The notes under the pieces: model-generated
Seen by the model: only the letters and a program-made list of their open reading frames with translations
What the model was told of the DNA's origin: nothing
Database searches by the model: none
Shown here: positions 9,209 to 19,285 of the stretch, piece after piece
How positions within the stretch are numbered: the stretch's first letter is position 1
Layout of the letters: every line of letters begins with the position of its first letter
Program-made: the position numbers and the translations under genes
DNA from: Sulfurovum sp. TSL1
GTDB lineage: Bacteria > Campylobacterota > Campylobacteria > Campylobacterales > Sulfurovaceae
Length of the DNA stretch: 64,000 nt
Direction: 5' to 3'
Assembly (NCBI RefSeq): GCF_019972135.1
Contig: NZ_BPFI01000001.1
Span: 107,106 to 171,105, forward strand

Positions 9209-9236
9209 ACCCTTCTTTATAGGGTTTTATTTTAAT
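9209..9236 (+). terminator. Rho-independent terminator after the NDH-2-like gene
   Basis: Short stem ACCCT/AGGGT with a 7-nt loop, followed directly by a T-rich tract. It lies between the oxidoreductase gene and ftsK. Confidence 0.6.
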
Positions 9237-9240
9237 TTGT

Positions 9241-9246
9241 TATAAT
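9241..9246 (+). promoter_or_regulatory. Probable -10 element for ftsK
   Basis: A consensus TATAAT 35 bp upstream of the ftsK start in very AT-rich DNA. There is no convincing -35 box at 17 bp, which is normal for Campylobacterota sigma-70 promoters. Confidence 0.5.
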
Positions 9247-9280
9247 ATCTTCATTATTTAATATTAATTTAGGATTTACA

Positions 9281-11512
9281 TTGAAAATCACAATTATTGT
9301 CACGGCTATACTTTTTATCTATGCTGCATTTTCTACTATCTTCCATGAAACAGCATTGGTGGGTGATATCGGGAAAAAAATAGGAGATACCAATCTCTAT
9401 CTGTTTGGCTACCTTGCGTATATCAATTTTTTTGTTCTATTTTATCCTCTTTACAAACTTTACAGTGATGCCCGTGTAAGAAAAAATATCGATTTTTATT
9501 TAGGATGGATACTCTTTTTTATCTCATTGATACTCTTTAGCGCCTTGGTACTGGAGGGTCAAGAGAGAGGTTTCATAGGTACACAGATCGTGGAATTCCT
9601 CTACCCGCTCATCGGAAAAGCGGGGCTCTGGCTCTTTTGGTTGATGATCATGGCACTCTCTTTGGTGTTCATTATCGATGATGACTTTGACTTCTCCAGA
9701 TTTAAGATGAACAGACCTGAGGCTTCACTCTCTTTTAGATGGGTAGGAAGCACTTTTTCTGTATTGGGAAAAGTATTAAAAAAGATATTTACAAACCCTT
9801 TTGCTTCACCTTCTCTTGAAGATGAAATGATGCCTGTACTGGATGCTGCTGAAGAAAATCCTAAGAGAACACGCGTGAAAAGAAAGCCTGATGCAAAAAA
9901 AGTTGTAACTAAAACAGAAGCAGAGACAGTGCAGGCACTGGATGAATCGGATGATCCTGTGCTCAATGAAATACTCGAACTTGAACATGAGATGGAAATG
10001 CATATTTCTGCAGAAAAAAGGGCTGCAGGTAAGTCCCATGTAGAGTTCATCAATGAGTTGGAAGAAAACTCTAAACTCATGGAGCAGATAGATAAAGGGC
10101 AAGTCGTCAAACCTAAAAATTTCAAACTGCCTAAGCTGGATTTTTTACAAAAAGCACCTAAAACGACAAAAAAGGTCAATGAGGCAGAAATTGACAGAAA
10201 GATAGAAGAGCTGCTCGCAAAACTGCAGCAATTTAACGTAGATGGGGATGTCGTACGTACCTACAGCGGTCCTTTGGTCACAACCTTTGAGTTCAAACCT
10301 GCACCCAATGTCAAAGTTTCTAAGATCTTAAACCTCCAGGATGACCTTGCAATGGCACTTTCGGCGGAAACGATACGTATACAGGCACCGATACCCGGAC
10401 GTGATGTTGTGGGGATAGAGATACCAAACGAAACGGTAGATACGATCTACCTTCGTGAGATACTTGAGAGTGATCTCTTTAAAAACTCCAGTTCTCCTTT
10501 AACGGTAGCTTTAGGTAAAGATATCGTAGGTAAACCGTTCATTACAGACATTAAAAAACTTCCGCACCTGCTCATAGCAGGAACCACGGGTTCGGGTAAA
10601 TCCGTAGGTATCAATGCGATGATCCTCTCTTTGCTTTACAGGAATGATCCTGATCAGTTGAAACTGATGCTTATTGACCCCAAGATGCTGGAGTTTTCGA
10701 TCTATAATGATATACCGCATTTGATCACACCGGTCATCACTGAACCTAAAAAGGCCATCGCAGCCCTTGCCAATATGGTAGGAGAGATGGAGCGGCGTTA
10801 TAAACTGATGGCAGAGAACCGTACAAAAAATATAGACAACTACAATGAGAAAGTAAAAGCTGACGGTTCTGCAGAGCCTTTCCCTTTCGTTGTGATCGTC
10901 ATAGATGAGCTGGCCGACTTGATGATGAACGGCGGTAAGGAGGTAGAGTATTCTATTGCAAGACTTGCGCAGATGGCAAGAGCGAGCGGGATACACCTTA
11001 TCGTAGCGACACAGAGGCCAAGTGTGGATGTCGTGACAGGACTCATCAAAGCCAATCTCCCCTCTAGACTGAGTTACCGTGTGGGACAACGTATAGACTC
11101 AAAAGTGATCTTGGATGCCATGGGAGCAGAGAGTCTGCTTGGACGTGGTGACGGCCTCTTCACGCCTCCTGGTGCGACAGGACTGGTACGTTTACATGCC
11201 CCATGGAATAAAGAAGAAGAGATAGAAGAGATCGTTGAGTTCCTTAAAGCACAGCGTACGCCGGAATATGATGAAAGCTATCTTGTGGCAGGGGGAGTCA
11301 GCGCAAGTGAAGGAGAAGAGGGCGATATGGAACTTGATCCTCTCTATGAAGATGCGAAGGCAGTCGTATTGACAGACAAAAAAACCTCTATCTCCTACCT
11401 GCAGCGAAAACTTCAGATAGGATATAACCGTTCTGCAAACATTATAGAACAGCTGGAAGCAATGGGCGTATTGAGTGCACCAAACGCAAAAGGTAACAGA
11501 GAAATCGTCTAA
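9281..11512 (+). CDS. ftsK: DNA translocase FtsK (short form)
   Basis: Septal DNA pump that clears the chromosome from the division plane. This 743-residue form has four N-terminal membrane helices (to about residue 125), a charged linker with acidic and Lys-rich stretches, and the motor. The motor has the FtsK alpha-domain start (TYSGPLVTTFEFKPAPNVKVSKI), Walker A (LIAGTTGSGKSVGINAM) and Walker B (FVVIVIDELADLMM). It also has the VATQRPSVDVVTG motif and a C-terminal gamma winged-helix domain (KKTSISYLQRKLQIGYNRSA) that reads KOPS-like sites. The start is TTG, preceded by TTAGGA. Shorter than E. coli FtsK but normal for the SpoIIIE/FtsK size class. Confidence 0.95.
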   Translation: MKITIIVTAILFIYAAFSTIFHETALVGDIGKKIGDTNLYLFGYLAYINFFVLFYPLYKLYSDARVRKNIDFYLGWILFFISLILFSALVLEGQERGFIGTQIVEFLYPLIGKAGLWLFWLMIMALSLVFIIDDDFDFSRFKMNRPEASLSFRWVGSTFSVLGKVLKKIFTNPFASPSLEDEMMPVLDAAEENPKRTRVKRKPDAKKVVTKTEAETVQALDESDDPVLNEILELEHEMEMHISAEKRAAGKSHVEFINELEENSKLMEQIDKGQVVKPKNFKLPKLDFLQKAPKTTKKVNEAEIDRKIEELLAKLQQFNVDGDVVRTYSGPLVTTFEFKPAPNVKVSKILNLQDDLAMALSAETIRIQAPIPGRDVVGIEIPNETVDTIYLREILESDLFKNSSSPLTVALGKDIVGKPFITDIKKLPHLLIAGTTGSGKSVGINAMILSLLYRNDPDQLKLMLIDPKMLEFSIYNDIPHLITPVITEPKKAIAALANMVGEMERRYKLMAENRTKNIDNYNEKVKADGSAEPFPFVVIVIDELADLMMNGGKEVEYSIARLAQMARASGIHLIVATQRPSVDVVTGLIKANLPSRLSYRVGQRIDSKVILDAMGAESLLGRGDGLFTPPGATGLVRLHAPWNKEEEIEEIVEFLKAQRTPEYDESYLVAGGVSASEGEEGDMELDPLYEDAKAVVLTDKKTSISYLQRKLQIGYNRSANIIEQLEAMGVLSAPNAKGNREIV

Positions 11513-11528
11513 TTTTATCCTTGAAGCT

Positions 11529-11554
11529 AAAAAGAGACTTAAATGGTCTCTTTT
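11529..11554 (+). terminator. Terminator after ftsK
   Basis: Hairpin AAAAGAGAC / GTCTCTTTT with a 7-nt loop, the 3' arm ending in four T, 17 bp after the ftsK stop. Confidence 0.75.
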
Positions 11555-11667
11555 CATGTAACCATACGATACAAATAAATTATCTGATTCATATCTTCCT
11601 CTTATAGAACACTAAATCTGCTATTTTTTTGTTAATATACAGCACAAAAATTACACAGGAGACCATA

Positions 11668-14235
11668 ATGGCCTTATTAGAAGAGTATAAAGCACATACG
11701 GCTGAGCGTGCTGAGTTAGGTGTTCCGCCACTCGCACTTACAGCTGATCAAACGGCACAGCTTGTTGAATTATTAAAAGCAAGCCCGATCGCTGATGTCG
11801 ATTACGCAATGGATATGTTCCAAAATAAAGTACCTGCGGGTGTAGATGATGCCGCTTACGTAAAAGCAGCATTCCTAAACGATATCGTACAAGGTAATGC
11901 AACTTGTGATGCTATCGATGCAGTAAAAGCATGTGAGATCCTCGGATCTATGCTAGGTGGATTCAATGTGACTCCACTTGTTGAAGCACTTAAGATCGGT
12001 GGTGAAGTGACAGATGCAGCTGCTGAGCAACTTAAAAATACTATCCTTGTATATGATGCATTTAACGATGTGAAAGCAATGATGGATGCAGGTAATGCAA
12101 AAGCAAAAGAGATCGTAGAGTCTTGGGCAAATGCAGAGTGGTTCTACAACAAGCCAGAGATGGAAAAAGAGATCACACTGACAGTTTATAAGATCCCTGG
12201 TGAAACAAACACTGATGACCTTTCTCCGGCGTCAGAAGCATTTACAAGAGCAGATATCCCGCTTCACGCAAACTCATTCCTCGTGAACAGAATGGAGAAT
12301 CCGCTTGAGACTATGGATGAGCTTAGAAAGAAAGGTAACCCGCTAGCATACGTTGGTGATGTTGTAGGTACAGGTTCTTCAAGAAAATCAGGTATCAACT
12401 CTGTTCAATGGCACATGGGTACAGATATTCCTGGGATCCCAGGAAAAAGAACCGGTGGTGTAGTTATCGGTGGTATCATTGCCCCGATCTTCTTCAATAC
12501 TGCAGAAGATTCAGGATGTATACCAATTCAAGCACCGGTAGGTGAATTAGAGACCGGTGATGTGATCACACTTAAGCCTTTTGACGGTGTGATCGAGAAA
12601 AACGGTGCAGTTGTATCTGAATTCAAACTTGAGCCAAATACGCTTCCAGACGAGATGAGAGCTGGTGGACGTGTACCACTTATTATCGGTAAAGGTCTTA
12701 CGGCTAAAGCTAGAGAAGCGCTTGGTCTTGGTGCATCAGATGCATTCATGGCACCTGAGCAACCGGCTGACAACGGTAAAGGGTTTACCCTTGCTCAAAA
12801 GATGGTTGGTAAAGCATGTGGACTTGAAGGTGTAAAACCAGGTGTTTACTGTGAGCCGGTTTGTACCACTGTCGGTTCTCAAGATACAACTGGAGCAATG
12901 ACAAGAGATGAAGTAAAAGACCTTGCAGCACTTAGTTTTGGTGCGGACTTTGTTCTTCAGTCATTCTGTCACACATCTGCATACCCTAAACCAGCAGATA
13001 TCAAGTTACACCACACACTTCCACAGTTTATGACTGAGAGAAAAGGGTTCACACTTAGACCAGGTGACGGTGTTATCCACTCATGGCTGAACAGAATGTG
13101 TCTTCCAGATACAGTTGGTACTGGTGCGGATTCACACACAAGATTCCCGATCGGTATCTCATTCCCGGCAGGTTCTGGACTTGTTGCGTTTGCAGCGGTA
13201 ACAGGTATGATGCCACTTACTATGCCTGAGTCTGTACTTGTAAGATTTACAGGTGAAATGCAACCAGGTATCACGCTTAGAGATATGGTTAATGCTATTC
13301 CTTACCAAGCGATCAAAGACGGTCTTTTGACGGTTGAAAAAGCTGGTAAGAAAAACATCTTCTCAGGACGTGTACTTGAGATCGAAGGTCTTGAGCAACT
13401 TAAGTGTGAGCAGGCATTTGAGCTTTCTGATGCGTCTGCTGAGCGTTCAGCTGCTGCTTGTACAGTGAAGCTTGACAAAGAGCCTATCATTGAGTACCTA
13501 GAGTCTAACATTGCATTGATCGAAGAGTTGATCGCTCAAGGTTACGAAGATAAAGCGACACTTGAAAGACGTGCGCAAAAAATGAGAGACTGGATCGCTA
13601 ATCCAGTGTTATTGGATGCAGATGCAGATGCTGATTATGCAGCAGTGATCGAGATCAACATGTCTGAGATCAAAGAGCCGATCGTAGCATGTCCAAACGA
13701 TCCGGATGATGTTAAAACACTTTCTGAAGTACATGCAGCAGGTCTAAGAACAGATATCGATGAAGTATTCGTTGGTTCTTGTATGACAAACATCGGTCTT
13801 TTCAGAGCGAATGCAGAAGTACTTAGAGGCGAAGGTCAAGTAGATACTAAACTTTGGATCTGTCCTCCAACAAAAATGGATGAGAAGACATTGACAGAAG
13901 AGGGGTACTACTCAGTCTTCGGAATGGCTGGAGCACGTATCGAGCCTCCAGGATGTTCTCTATGTATGGGTAACCAGGCAGCTGTGAAGCAAAATGCATG
14001 GGTATTCTCTACATCAACAAGAAACTTCGACAACAGACTTGGTAAAGGTTCTCAAGTATACCTTGGTTCTGCTGAACTTGCTGCGGTGGTTGCACTGAAA
14101 GGTAAGATCCCGACAGCTGAAGAGTACTTGGAAATAGTTTCAAATAAGATCAAGCCGGAAATGACTGATAGTATCTACAAATACCTAAACTTCAACAAGG
14201 TTTCTAAAGCAGACCTTGAAGCGATGGTTGAGTAG
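11668..14235 (+). CDS. acnB: Aconitate hydratase B (bifunctional with 2-methylisocitrate dehydratase)
   Basis: An 855-residue TCA-cycle enzyme that interconverts citrate and isocitrate; in an autotroph it would also serve the reductive cycle. It has the AcnB domain order: an N-terminal HEAT-like domain ([20 protein letters not shown]), the swivel domain ([19 protein letters not shown]), then the catalytic domains. Iron-sulfur ligands appear in GSCMTNIG and [11 protein letters not shown]. The start MALLEEYK is chosen because CAGGAGA lies 7-8 bp upstream. In-frame TTG/ATG codons further up add residues foreign to the family. It stands alone, with a strong hairpin downstream. Confidence 0.97.
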   Translation: MALLEEYKAHTAERAELGVPPLALTADQTAQLVELLKASPIADVDYAMDMFQNKVPAGVDDAAYVKAAFLNDIVQGNATCDAIDAVKACEILGSMLGGFNVTPLVEALKIGGEVTDAAAEQLKNTILVYDAFNDVKAMMDAGNAKAKEIVESWANAEWFYNKPEMEKEITLTVYKIPGETNTDDLSPASEAFTRADIPLHANSFLVNRMENPLETMDELRKKGNPLAYVGDVVGTGSSRKSGINSVQWHMGTDIPGIPGKRTGGVVIGGIIAPIFFNTAEDSGCIPIQAPVGELETGDVITLKPFDGVIEKNGAVVSEFKLEPNTLPDEMRAGGRVPLIIGKGLTAKAREALGLGASDAFMAPEQPADNGKGFTLAQKMVGKACGLEGVKPGVYCEPVCTTVGSQDTTGAMTRDEVKDLAALSFGADFVLQSFCHTSAYPKPADIKLHHTLPQFMTERKGFTLRPGDGVIHSWLNRMCLPDTVGTGADSHTRFPIGISFPAGSGLVAFAAVTGMMPLTMPESVLVRFTGEMQPGITLRDMVNAIPYQAIKDGLLTVEKAGKKNIFSGRVLEIEGLEQLKCEQAFELSDASAERSAAACTVKLDKEPIIEYLESNIALIEELIAQGYEDKATLERRAQKMRDWIANPVLLDADADADYAAVIEINMSEIKEPIVACPNDPDDVKTLSEVHAAGLRTDIDEVFVGSCMTNIGLFRANAEVLRGEGQVDTKLWICPPTKMDEKTLTEEGYYSVFGMAGARIEPPGCSLCMGNQAAVKQNAWVFSTSTRNFDNRLGKGSQVYLGSAELAAVVALKGKIPTAEEYLEIVSNKIKPEMTDSIYKYLNFNKVSKADLEAMVE

Positions 14236-14257
14236 TCAACTTCACGATTCTCTTCAC

Positions 14258-14282
14258 TTTCCTACCTTTTACAGGTAGGAAA
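14258..14282 (+). terminator. Hairpin after acnB
   Basis: Perfect 10-bp stem TTTCCTACCT / AGGTAGGAAA with a 5-nt loop, 23 bp after the stop. No T-run follows, so it may act as an mRNA stabiliser as much as a terminator. Confidence 0.6.
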
Positions 14283-14442
14283 CTTACACTCTACATTTTA
14301 TAGCCACCTCTTTATTTCTCTCAAATGTCAGGTACTTGTGATATCCACAATATTTTATTAACTTATTATATAATTAAAATTAATGTTATATTATTTTTGT
14401 TACAATGAAATGAGTCAAAAATCATAATACAAAGGATTGAAA

Positions 14443-14868
14443 ATGGGTATGTTAATGATTGCGATCGCTATAGGTTACTTTGGCAGTATTCTTGCTTTTC
14501 TTATCATGGAAGAGATGTCGTTAAAAGACTCTGATTTTTCTGATATTAAGGACGCTTTTACAAAAGAGCTTAGTTTGGATGAAAGTTTATCAAAATACGG
14601 TACCGTTAAATATATGGCCATGTATGTTGCTGTGGTAAGTATTATTGGATTGGTTGTCTCTACACAGATCCTTATACCAAGCGGTTTTGGTTTAGGATTT
14701 AACATGGCCTATGTGTTTTTACCATCTCTGATCGGATCTCTGATTATTTTATTGGTCAAATGGAGATTTCAACCTCTGCTAAAACTCATTTCTTCATTTA
14801 TGTTCGGCGCAGGATATATAGGTGCTTCTGCATTTGCTGTGGCTGCTTCACATCTTTTTTTGACTTAA
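14443..14868 (+). CDS. Small integral membrane protein of unknown function
   Basis: A 141-residue protein with about four predicted membrane helices (residues ~3-23, ~63-83, ~88-108 and ~117-139) and a charged loop between the first two (EEMSLKDSDFSDIKDAFTKE). The ATG at 14443 has AAGGA 6 bp upstream. A TTG two codons earlier is a less likely start. It converges with the thioesterase gene and the two stop regions overlap by 4 bp. Family not recognised. Confidence 0.7.
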   Translation: MGMLMIAIAIGYFGSILAFLIMEEMSLKDSDFSDIKDAFTKELSLDESLSKYGTVKYMAMYVAVVSIIGLVVSTQILIPSGFGLGFNMAYVFLPSLIGSLIILLVKWRFQPLLKLISSFMFGAGYIGASAFAVAASHLFLT

Positions 14869-15236
14869 AATGATTTAAAGATATCCTCGAATACTTCGGG
14901 GATACGACAAGGTTTTCCTTCCTCTACATAGACCAATACCACTTCCATGCTAAAGAGTTTCACCTCTTCTTTCCATACTTCCTGTAAGAGTACCAAAGAT
15001 GAACGCTTCCTCGTCAAGATCTTTGTTGTGACCTCGAGTATATCTCCCAGTACAGCAGTGGCTAAAAAACCGGCTTTAATGTCACGTACCACAAACCCGC
15101 TCTGATCGCCCAGTGTAGGTTTCATTCCTCTTTGAAAAAAGATCTCTGAGCGGGCACGTTCACAATACTTGATGTAATTCGTATGGTAGACGATGCCACC
15201 GGCATCGGTATCTTCGTAATAGACCCGTACCTTCAT
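14865..15236 (-). CDS. Acyl-CoA thioesterase, YbgC/4-hydroxybenzoyl-CoA family
   Basis: A 123-residue single hot-dog-fold protein beginning MKVRVYYEDTDAGGIVYHTNY. This carries the catalytic Asp and the family signature Y-x-D-T-D-x-x-G-x-V-x-x-x-x-Y. Further matches are ARSEIF and the strand pattern LGDILEVTTKI. Such enzymes hydrolyse short or aromatic acyl-CoAs and often associate with Tol-Pal in other bacteria; no tol genes are near. The start used lies 1 bp after the stop of the upstream gene. A start four codons earlier would overlap it. Confidence 0.9.
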   Translation of the reverse strand: MKVRVYYEDTDAGGIVYHTNYIKYCERARSEIFFQRGMKPTLGDQSGFVVRDIKAGFLATAVLGDILEVTTKILTRKRSSLVLLQEVWKEEVKLFSMEVVLVYVEEGKPCRIPEVFEDIFKSF

Positions 15237-15237
15237 A

Positions 15238-15693
15238 CTAAAACTCAATATCTATTTCTTTTGATCTTTGAACATGGAGTAAGACATTTGCAAAAGCATA
15301 TTGATCCACCTCCTCTATACCATCATGTTGATATCCCAATAAAAAGTCAACTCCGTCTAATTCAATGTCTTTAATTTTTTTGAGGTGTACAACGTAGACC
15401 AGTAGATCAGCCAGATCACTCACCGGGATTATTTCCCGAAAATTCTTACCGAATTCATCGATATACTCCTCACATATATCTTCATTGGACATCAAAAGTA
15501 TCCAAAGTATGATATTGTCTATCTTTTGGGGCGCGTTGACTTTGTTTAAAAAGCTATTGTATATCTCTTTGTTTTGAGATATTTCATCAAGCTGTTCATT
15601 CGCCTGTCCGATCAAGAAATTGATTCTTTCTTCACTGAGTTTATTATTTCTATAGTCATCCAGTACTGACTCTGCAATTTGAAGTGTATGCAT
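15238..15693 (-). CDS. Conserved-looking acidic protein, unknown function
   Basis: 151 residues, strongly acidic and helical (FLIGQANEQLDEISQNKEIY, EEYIDEFGKNFREII), with no signal peptide or membrane segment. It is directly upstream of and probably coupled to the thioesterase gene. The helix-rich pattern resembles alpha-solenoid proteins but no family is recognised. Confidence 0.65.
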   Translation of the reverse strand: MHTLQIAESVLDDYRNNKLSEERINFLIGQANEQLDEISQNKEIYNSFLNKVNAPQKIDNIILWILLMSNEDICEEYIDEFGKNFREIIPVSDLADLLVYVVHLKKIKDIELDGVDFLLGYQHDGIEEVDQYAFANVLLHVQRSKEIDIEF

Positions 15694-15778
15694 TCTCTCT
15701 CTTTTTATTTGATATGTAATTATTGCAGGATATTCTGAAAATTCCTAAAAGATAAGAAAACAAGGAGTTTAAAACCCT

Positions 15779-16552
15779 TTAATGATCACTGTTTTTCATG
15801 CCTATCATGCTCATAAACCTTCCGGAGCACCCTTGCTCTTTCCTGTAAGAGAAAAACCGCTCTACATTGCATGCCGTACACACATGGCTCATCTCGATGT
15901 TCTCTTCTTGAAGCCCTGCATCCAAGAGCTGTTGTCTGTTGATAAAAGGCAAGTCCAGCATAAATTTTTCACCTACAGGGGTGAACCCTTTGGGAATATC
16001 AAAAAAATGCTCTGCAACCTCTTCTCCTACTTCATAACAGCAACGTCCTATGGACGGTGCGACACCTGCAATGATCTCTTTTGGGTCACAGCCATACATT
16101 TCTGTCATCCTCTGCACCGTTTTAGATACGATCTGTGCTTTGGTGCCTTTCCATCCCGCATGCACAGCGGCGACCACTTCTTTTTTCTTGTCATAGAGGA
16201 GTATGGGAACACAGTCTGCAGTCAGTATAGTGAGCACGACTCCTTTCACGTCTGTGATCAGGGCATCACAGTTTTCTATGGCATCGGAAAGACTCTCCCA
16301 CCCCTTGGTCTCTTTTTGGGTAATAAGCTTGATGTTGTCACTGTGGGTTTGATCGGCAACGATGTAATGCATAGGTTCGCTGCTTTGGAGCAGGTGGGAG
16401 AGTCTGTTTCTGTTGGCTATGATGTTTTCAGGATCTTCACCGGTATGTAAAGCAAGACTGAAAGCATAAGGAAGATCATTTGACTTTGTGGTCACTGCAT
16501 GGAGCAGGGAAGGGGATCTTTTAAAGTGCGTAAATGTGAAAAATTCCAGCAT
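15779..16552 (-). CDS. pgeF: Purine nucleoside phosphorylase / peptidoglycan editing factor (PgeF, YfiH, laccase-domain)
   Basis: A 257-residue member of the Cu-oxidase_4 (DUF152) family. Key zinc-site residues are visible in ADQTHSDNI, LTADCVPILLYD, AVHAGWKGTKAQIV and APSIGRCCYEVGEEV. Members cleave purine nucleosides, and the E. coli protein prevents wrong residues in the peptidoglycan stem peptide. It lies divergent from rodA, a cell-wall gene, which fits the editing role. Length is normal. Confidence 0.9.
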   Translation of the reverse strand: MLEFFTFTHFKRSPSLLHAVTTKSNDLPYAFSLALHTGEDPENIIANRNRLSHLLQSSEPMHYIVADQTHSDNIKLITQKETKGWESLSDAIENCDALITDVKGVVLTILTADCVPILLYDKKKEVVAAVHAGWKGTKAQIVSKTVQRMTEMYGCDPKEIIAGVAPSIGRCCYEVGEEVAEHFFDIPKGFTPVGEKFMLDLPFINRQQLLDAGLQEENIEMSHVCTACNVERFFSYRKEQGCSGRFMSMIGMKNSDH

Positions 16553-16622
16553 GATGCTACCTTATATCCTTTTTGATATAATACCCTAAAAATAGAGGGA
16601 AACTCTAATAATAGGATCTTGC

Positions 16623-17759
16623 ATGGAATCTTGGTTGGACTTTGATAAACGTATCTTTAAACATTTTTCCTACCTTCTCATGTTACAGATCCTGCCACTT
16701 CTTGTGATCTCATCGTATCTGGTGAATGAGATCAACCCGTATCTGTTCACAAAACAGATGGTCTATTACTTCATTGCAGGTATTGCTTTTCTTGTCTCTG
16801 CTTTTATCCCATGGAGACAGATCATTTGGTGGTTCGTACCTATTTTCTATCTGGGTAACCTGGGGCTGCTTATCGCTGTGGAATTTGTAGGAAAGACGAT
16901 CCTGGGTGCACAAAGATGGATCGAGATCCCCGGCATAGGCATCACCATCCAGCCTTCAGAGTTCATTAAAGTCAGTGTGATCATGATGCTTGGGTACCTT
17001 ATAGGCAGAAACCCACCAGGTGAAAAAGGGTATGGCATATTAAACTTTATCAAACTTTCCATCGTGATCGTCATTCCTTTTTTACTCATCGCCAAAGAAC
17101 CGGACCTCGGTACGGCACTGGTATTGCTTATTACCGGGTATGGCGTTTTATTTGTCGTAGGGATCAACTGGAAGATATGGGTTTCTATCGTCATCATTCT
17201 CGGGTTCAGTGCACCGCTGCTTTACAGTCAGTTGAAGCCCTATCAAAAAAAGCGTGTGACGGACTTTATAGGGAAACCAAGTTACCATGTCAGACAGGCA
17301 CTGATCGCCATTGGTTCAGGTGGTGTTGAAGGGAAAAGCAAAGAAGAGGCAACACAGACACAACTGAAGTTCCTTCCGGTCTCTTCGACGGATTTTATCT
17401 TTGCTTACCTGGGGGAAAGATTCGGGTTTAAAGGGATGATCACTGTCATCGTGCTTTATATGTTACTCATCTTTAATCTGCTCTATATTTCAGCCAAGCA
17501 TGCCAACGATTATCTGATCAAGGCATTTGCCTCCGGATTGGCATTTTTGTTCTTTGTGTATATGGGTGTCAATATCTATATGGTTATCGGTCTGGCCCCT
17601 GTAGTAGGGCTCCCTCTGCCTATGTTCAGCCATGGAGGGACCTCGTTTATCATATTTTCTGTAATTTTTGGGATTTTGCAAAATTTAATTGCATTTAAAG
17701 ACTACAGTAGATATAATTCTGACGCGAAAATCAGTATGATTTCCAAAGACCAGCCATAG
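16623..17759 (+). CDS. rodA: Rod-shape peptidoglycan glycosyltransferase RodA (SEDS family)
   Basis: A 378-residue polytopic inner-membrane protein with about ten helices. SEDS signatures are GAQRWIEIPG, IQPSEFIK, KEPDLGTALVL (catalytic Asp), LPVSSTDFIFAYLGERFGF and GLPLPMFSHGGTSFI. It polymerises glycan strands during elongation together with a class B PBP, not present here. FtsW is the close alternative, but the length and the LPVSSTDFIFA motif favour RodA. A TATAAT-like element lies about 45 bp upstream. tRNA-Met follows at once. Confidence 0.92.
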   Translation: MESWLDFDKRIFKHFSYLLMLQILPLLVISSYLVNEINPYLFTKQMVYYFIAGIAFLVSAFIPWRQIIWWFVPIFYLGNLGLLIAVEFVGKTILGAQRWIEIPGIGITIQPSEFIKVSVIMMLGYLIGRNPPGEKGYGILNFIKLSIVIVIPFLLIAKEPDLGTALVLLITGYGVLFVVGINWKIWVSIVIILGFSAPLLYSQLKPYQKKRVTDFIGKPSYHVRQALIAIGSGGVEGKSKEEATQTQLKFLPVSSTDFIFAYLGERFGFKGMITVIVLYMLLIFNLLYISAKHANDYLIKAFASGLAFLFFVYMGVNIYMVIGLAPVVGLPLPMFSHGGTSFIIFSVIFGILQNLIAFKDYSRYNSDAKISMISKDQP

Positions 17760-17768
17760 CGCTCTTAC

Positions 17769-17845
17769 GGGTCGGTAGCTCAGTTGGTTAGAGCACTCGG
17801 CTCATAACCGAGTGGTCGGGAGTTCGAGTCTCCCCCGACCCACCA
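17769..17845 (+). tRNA. tRNA-Met (anticodon CAT, elongator type)
   Basis: 77-nt cloverleaf with acceptor GGGTCGG/CCGACCC, D-arm AGCTCAGTTGGTTAGAGC, anticodon stem CTCGG/CCGAG with loop CTCATAA, and T-arm GGGAGTTCGAGTCTCCC. CCA is encoded. A tRNA-Ile2 with lysidine-modified CAT anticodon cannot be excluded. It begins 9 bp after rodA and forms the left edge of the AT-rich accessory patch. Confidence 0.93.
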
Positions 17846-18016
17846 CTATATAAATCCCAGCACATCGTTATTTAAGAAGCCTACCAATTATTTAAATAGA
17901 ATCCTATAATTCTTTAGGTGTCCATTTAGGTGTCGCTTTTGACTAATTTCAATTATCGCTTCTAAAGAAAATGACAAACTTACATAGATATTTAAGTAAT
18001 TGTAATGTTACGTTGA

Positions 18017-18463
18017 TTACCAGTATTTAGGGTCTGTATTAAAATTAGTATTTTTAACTTTTCTTAGTTCTTCAAAAATATCATTTAATTCATCGAAAAT
18101 ATTTATAGATATTTCATTAAATATAGGTAGTGCAAAATTCATTTTCATACCACTTTGCCAATTTTGCCATGTATCTTTTCTTATTCGTCCTTGTTTACGT
18201 AAATATATCTGTTCATTGCAGAAATCCATGTAATTATATATTTCATTATATACTTTGTCTTTTTCTATTTCTGTCAATTCAGCACCAATTAGGGCATTAT
18301 AAGGAATGGCTCTAATAATTTCACGGTATTCTTTTGATATTGAATCTTCGAATGTAGTAATTGATTGTGAGGTGTTTTTCCATATTTGAGTCATGGCAAC
18401 AATTACACCACCCATGATACCATAAGGAGCTAGAAACGCATATGCTTTTAAAAATTCTATCAT
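18017..18463 (-). CDS. Membrane-anchored protein of unknown function (DUF4760-like pattern)
   Basis: 148 residues with one N-terminal hydrophobic segment (YAFLAPYGIMGGVIVAM) followed by a helical soluble domain containing YNYMDFCNEQIYLRKQGRI and TWQNWQSGM. That order (one membrane helix, then a helical domain with a '[N/F]-F-x-E-Q-[I/L]-x-x-x-x-K-x-G' motif) resembles the DUF4760 group, a tentative match. It lies 18 bp downstream of the HEPN-motif gene on the same strand, so the two may form an operon. Very AT-rich. Confidence 0.55.
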   Translation of the reverse strand: MIEFLKAYAFLAPYGIMGGVIVAMTQIWKNTSQSITTFEDSISKEYREIIRAIPYNALIGAELTEIEKDKVYNEIYNYMDFCNEQIYLRKQGRIRKDTWQNWQSGMKMNFALPIFNEISINIFDELNDIFEELRKVKNTNFNTDPKYW

Positions 18464-18481
18464 TTTATATTTTCCTCATTA

Positions 18482-18973
18482 CTATAGCGACATTAGACGC
18501 ATTAAAAATTTGCTGGCGTTATCAAAGTTAGACTTCTGATTGGCTAGTTCATATTGCCATTTCTCACCATGAAATAGATTATTTCTCAAACGAAAAACAA
18601 TACCTAAACAACCAATTAACTTTGTTTTTTCTGATAGAGTGTCACTACATAATGATTCAGTTATTTCAGGTGGATTTCCACTTCTACCAATGTGCAGTTT
18701 TTGAAATTTATCATTTAAACTTCCTTCTACATAATAGCGATCTATTAGATATGGAAGATACTCATCTAGTCCACAATTTGATAATTGATTTGCTTCTGTT
18801 AGTTCATCTGCATATTCTCTAATTTTTCTCATATTGCAGTAACCGCTTAATTTTTCACCTTCAAACATACTCCATAGTAATGTAAAATCATATATAGAGT
18901 TTTGTTCATCAGTATCTAAATTTGTAAATGTAGGAACTCTTGCAGATAACCATTCTTTAGTCTCAGGACTCAT
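18482..18973 (-). CDS. HEPN-motif protein, possible toxin or abortive-infection RNase
   Basis: 163 helical residues ending with FRLRNNLFHGEKW, a good R-N-x3-H match to the R-x4-6-H catalytic motif of HEPN RNases, in the usual place within the last helical pair. There is no signal peptide. The ATG at 18973 is preferred because AAGGA lies 8 bp upstream. Another ATG two codons earlier is too close to it. HEPN proteins act in toxin-antitoxin, abortive-infection and CRISPR-linked systems. The partner here would be the membrane protein gene just downstream. No MNT-type nucleotidyltransferase is adjacent. Confidence 0.6.
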   Translation of the reverse strand: MSPETKEWLSARVPTFTNLDTDEQNSIYDFTLLWSMFEGEKLSGYCNMRKIREYADELTEANQLSNCGLDEYLPYLIDRYYVEGSLNDKFQKLHIGRSGNPPEITESLCSDTLSEKTKLIGCLGIVFRLRNNLFHGEKWQYELANQKSNFDNASKFLMRLMSL

Positions 18974-19285
18974 ATTCATATTCCTTGTACACGATTATTT
19001 ATTGTGTAAAACGTATGTCCCTATATTATGTCTGTATCTTTCTGAGAATATGGTAATGAAAGATATTATTTATAATGAATGACCCTTATGGGGGGGTAAT
19101 AGTATAGAATCAGGTGTGGGAATACCCATCTCTAAATATCTTAACTGAAAATAGAAAAAAGTTTCTTTAGTGCAAAATTTTAGAAGCAAAAATGATGCAT
19201 TGTAATTAGTCTTAAAATAAGTGAGTATATAGGGGGAGAATAATAGAATAATAAAACAATTAGTCAAGACTGAAAGAAGAGGGAT
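18974..19285. other. AT-rich gap between divergent accessory genes
   Basis: About 310 bp with no credible gene on either strand. It should hold promoters for the HEPN gene (leftward) and the membrane protein gene (rightward). A run of seven G near 19090-19097 is the only striking local feature. Confidence 0.4.
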
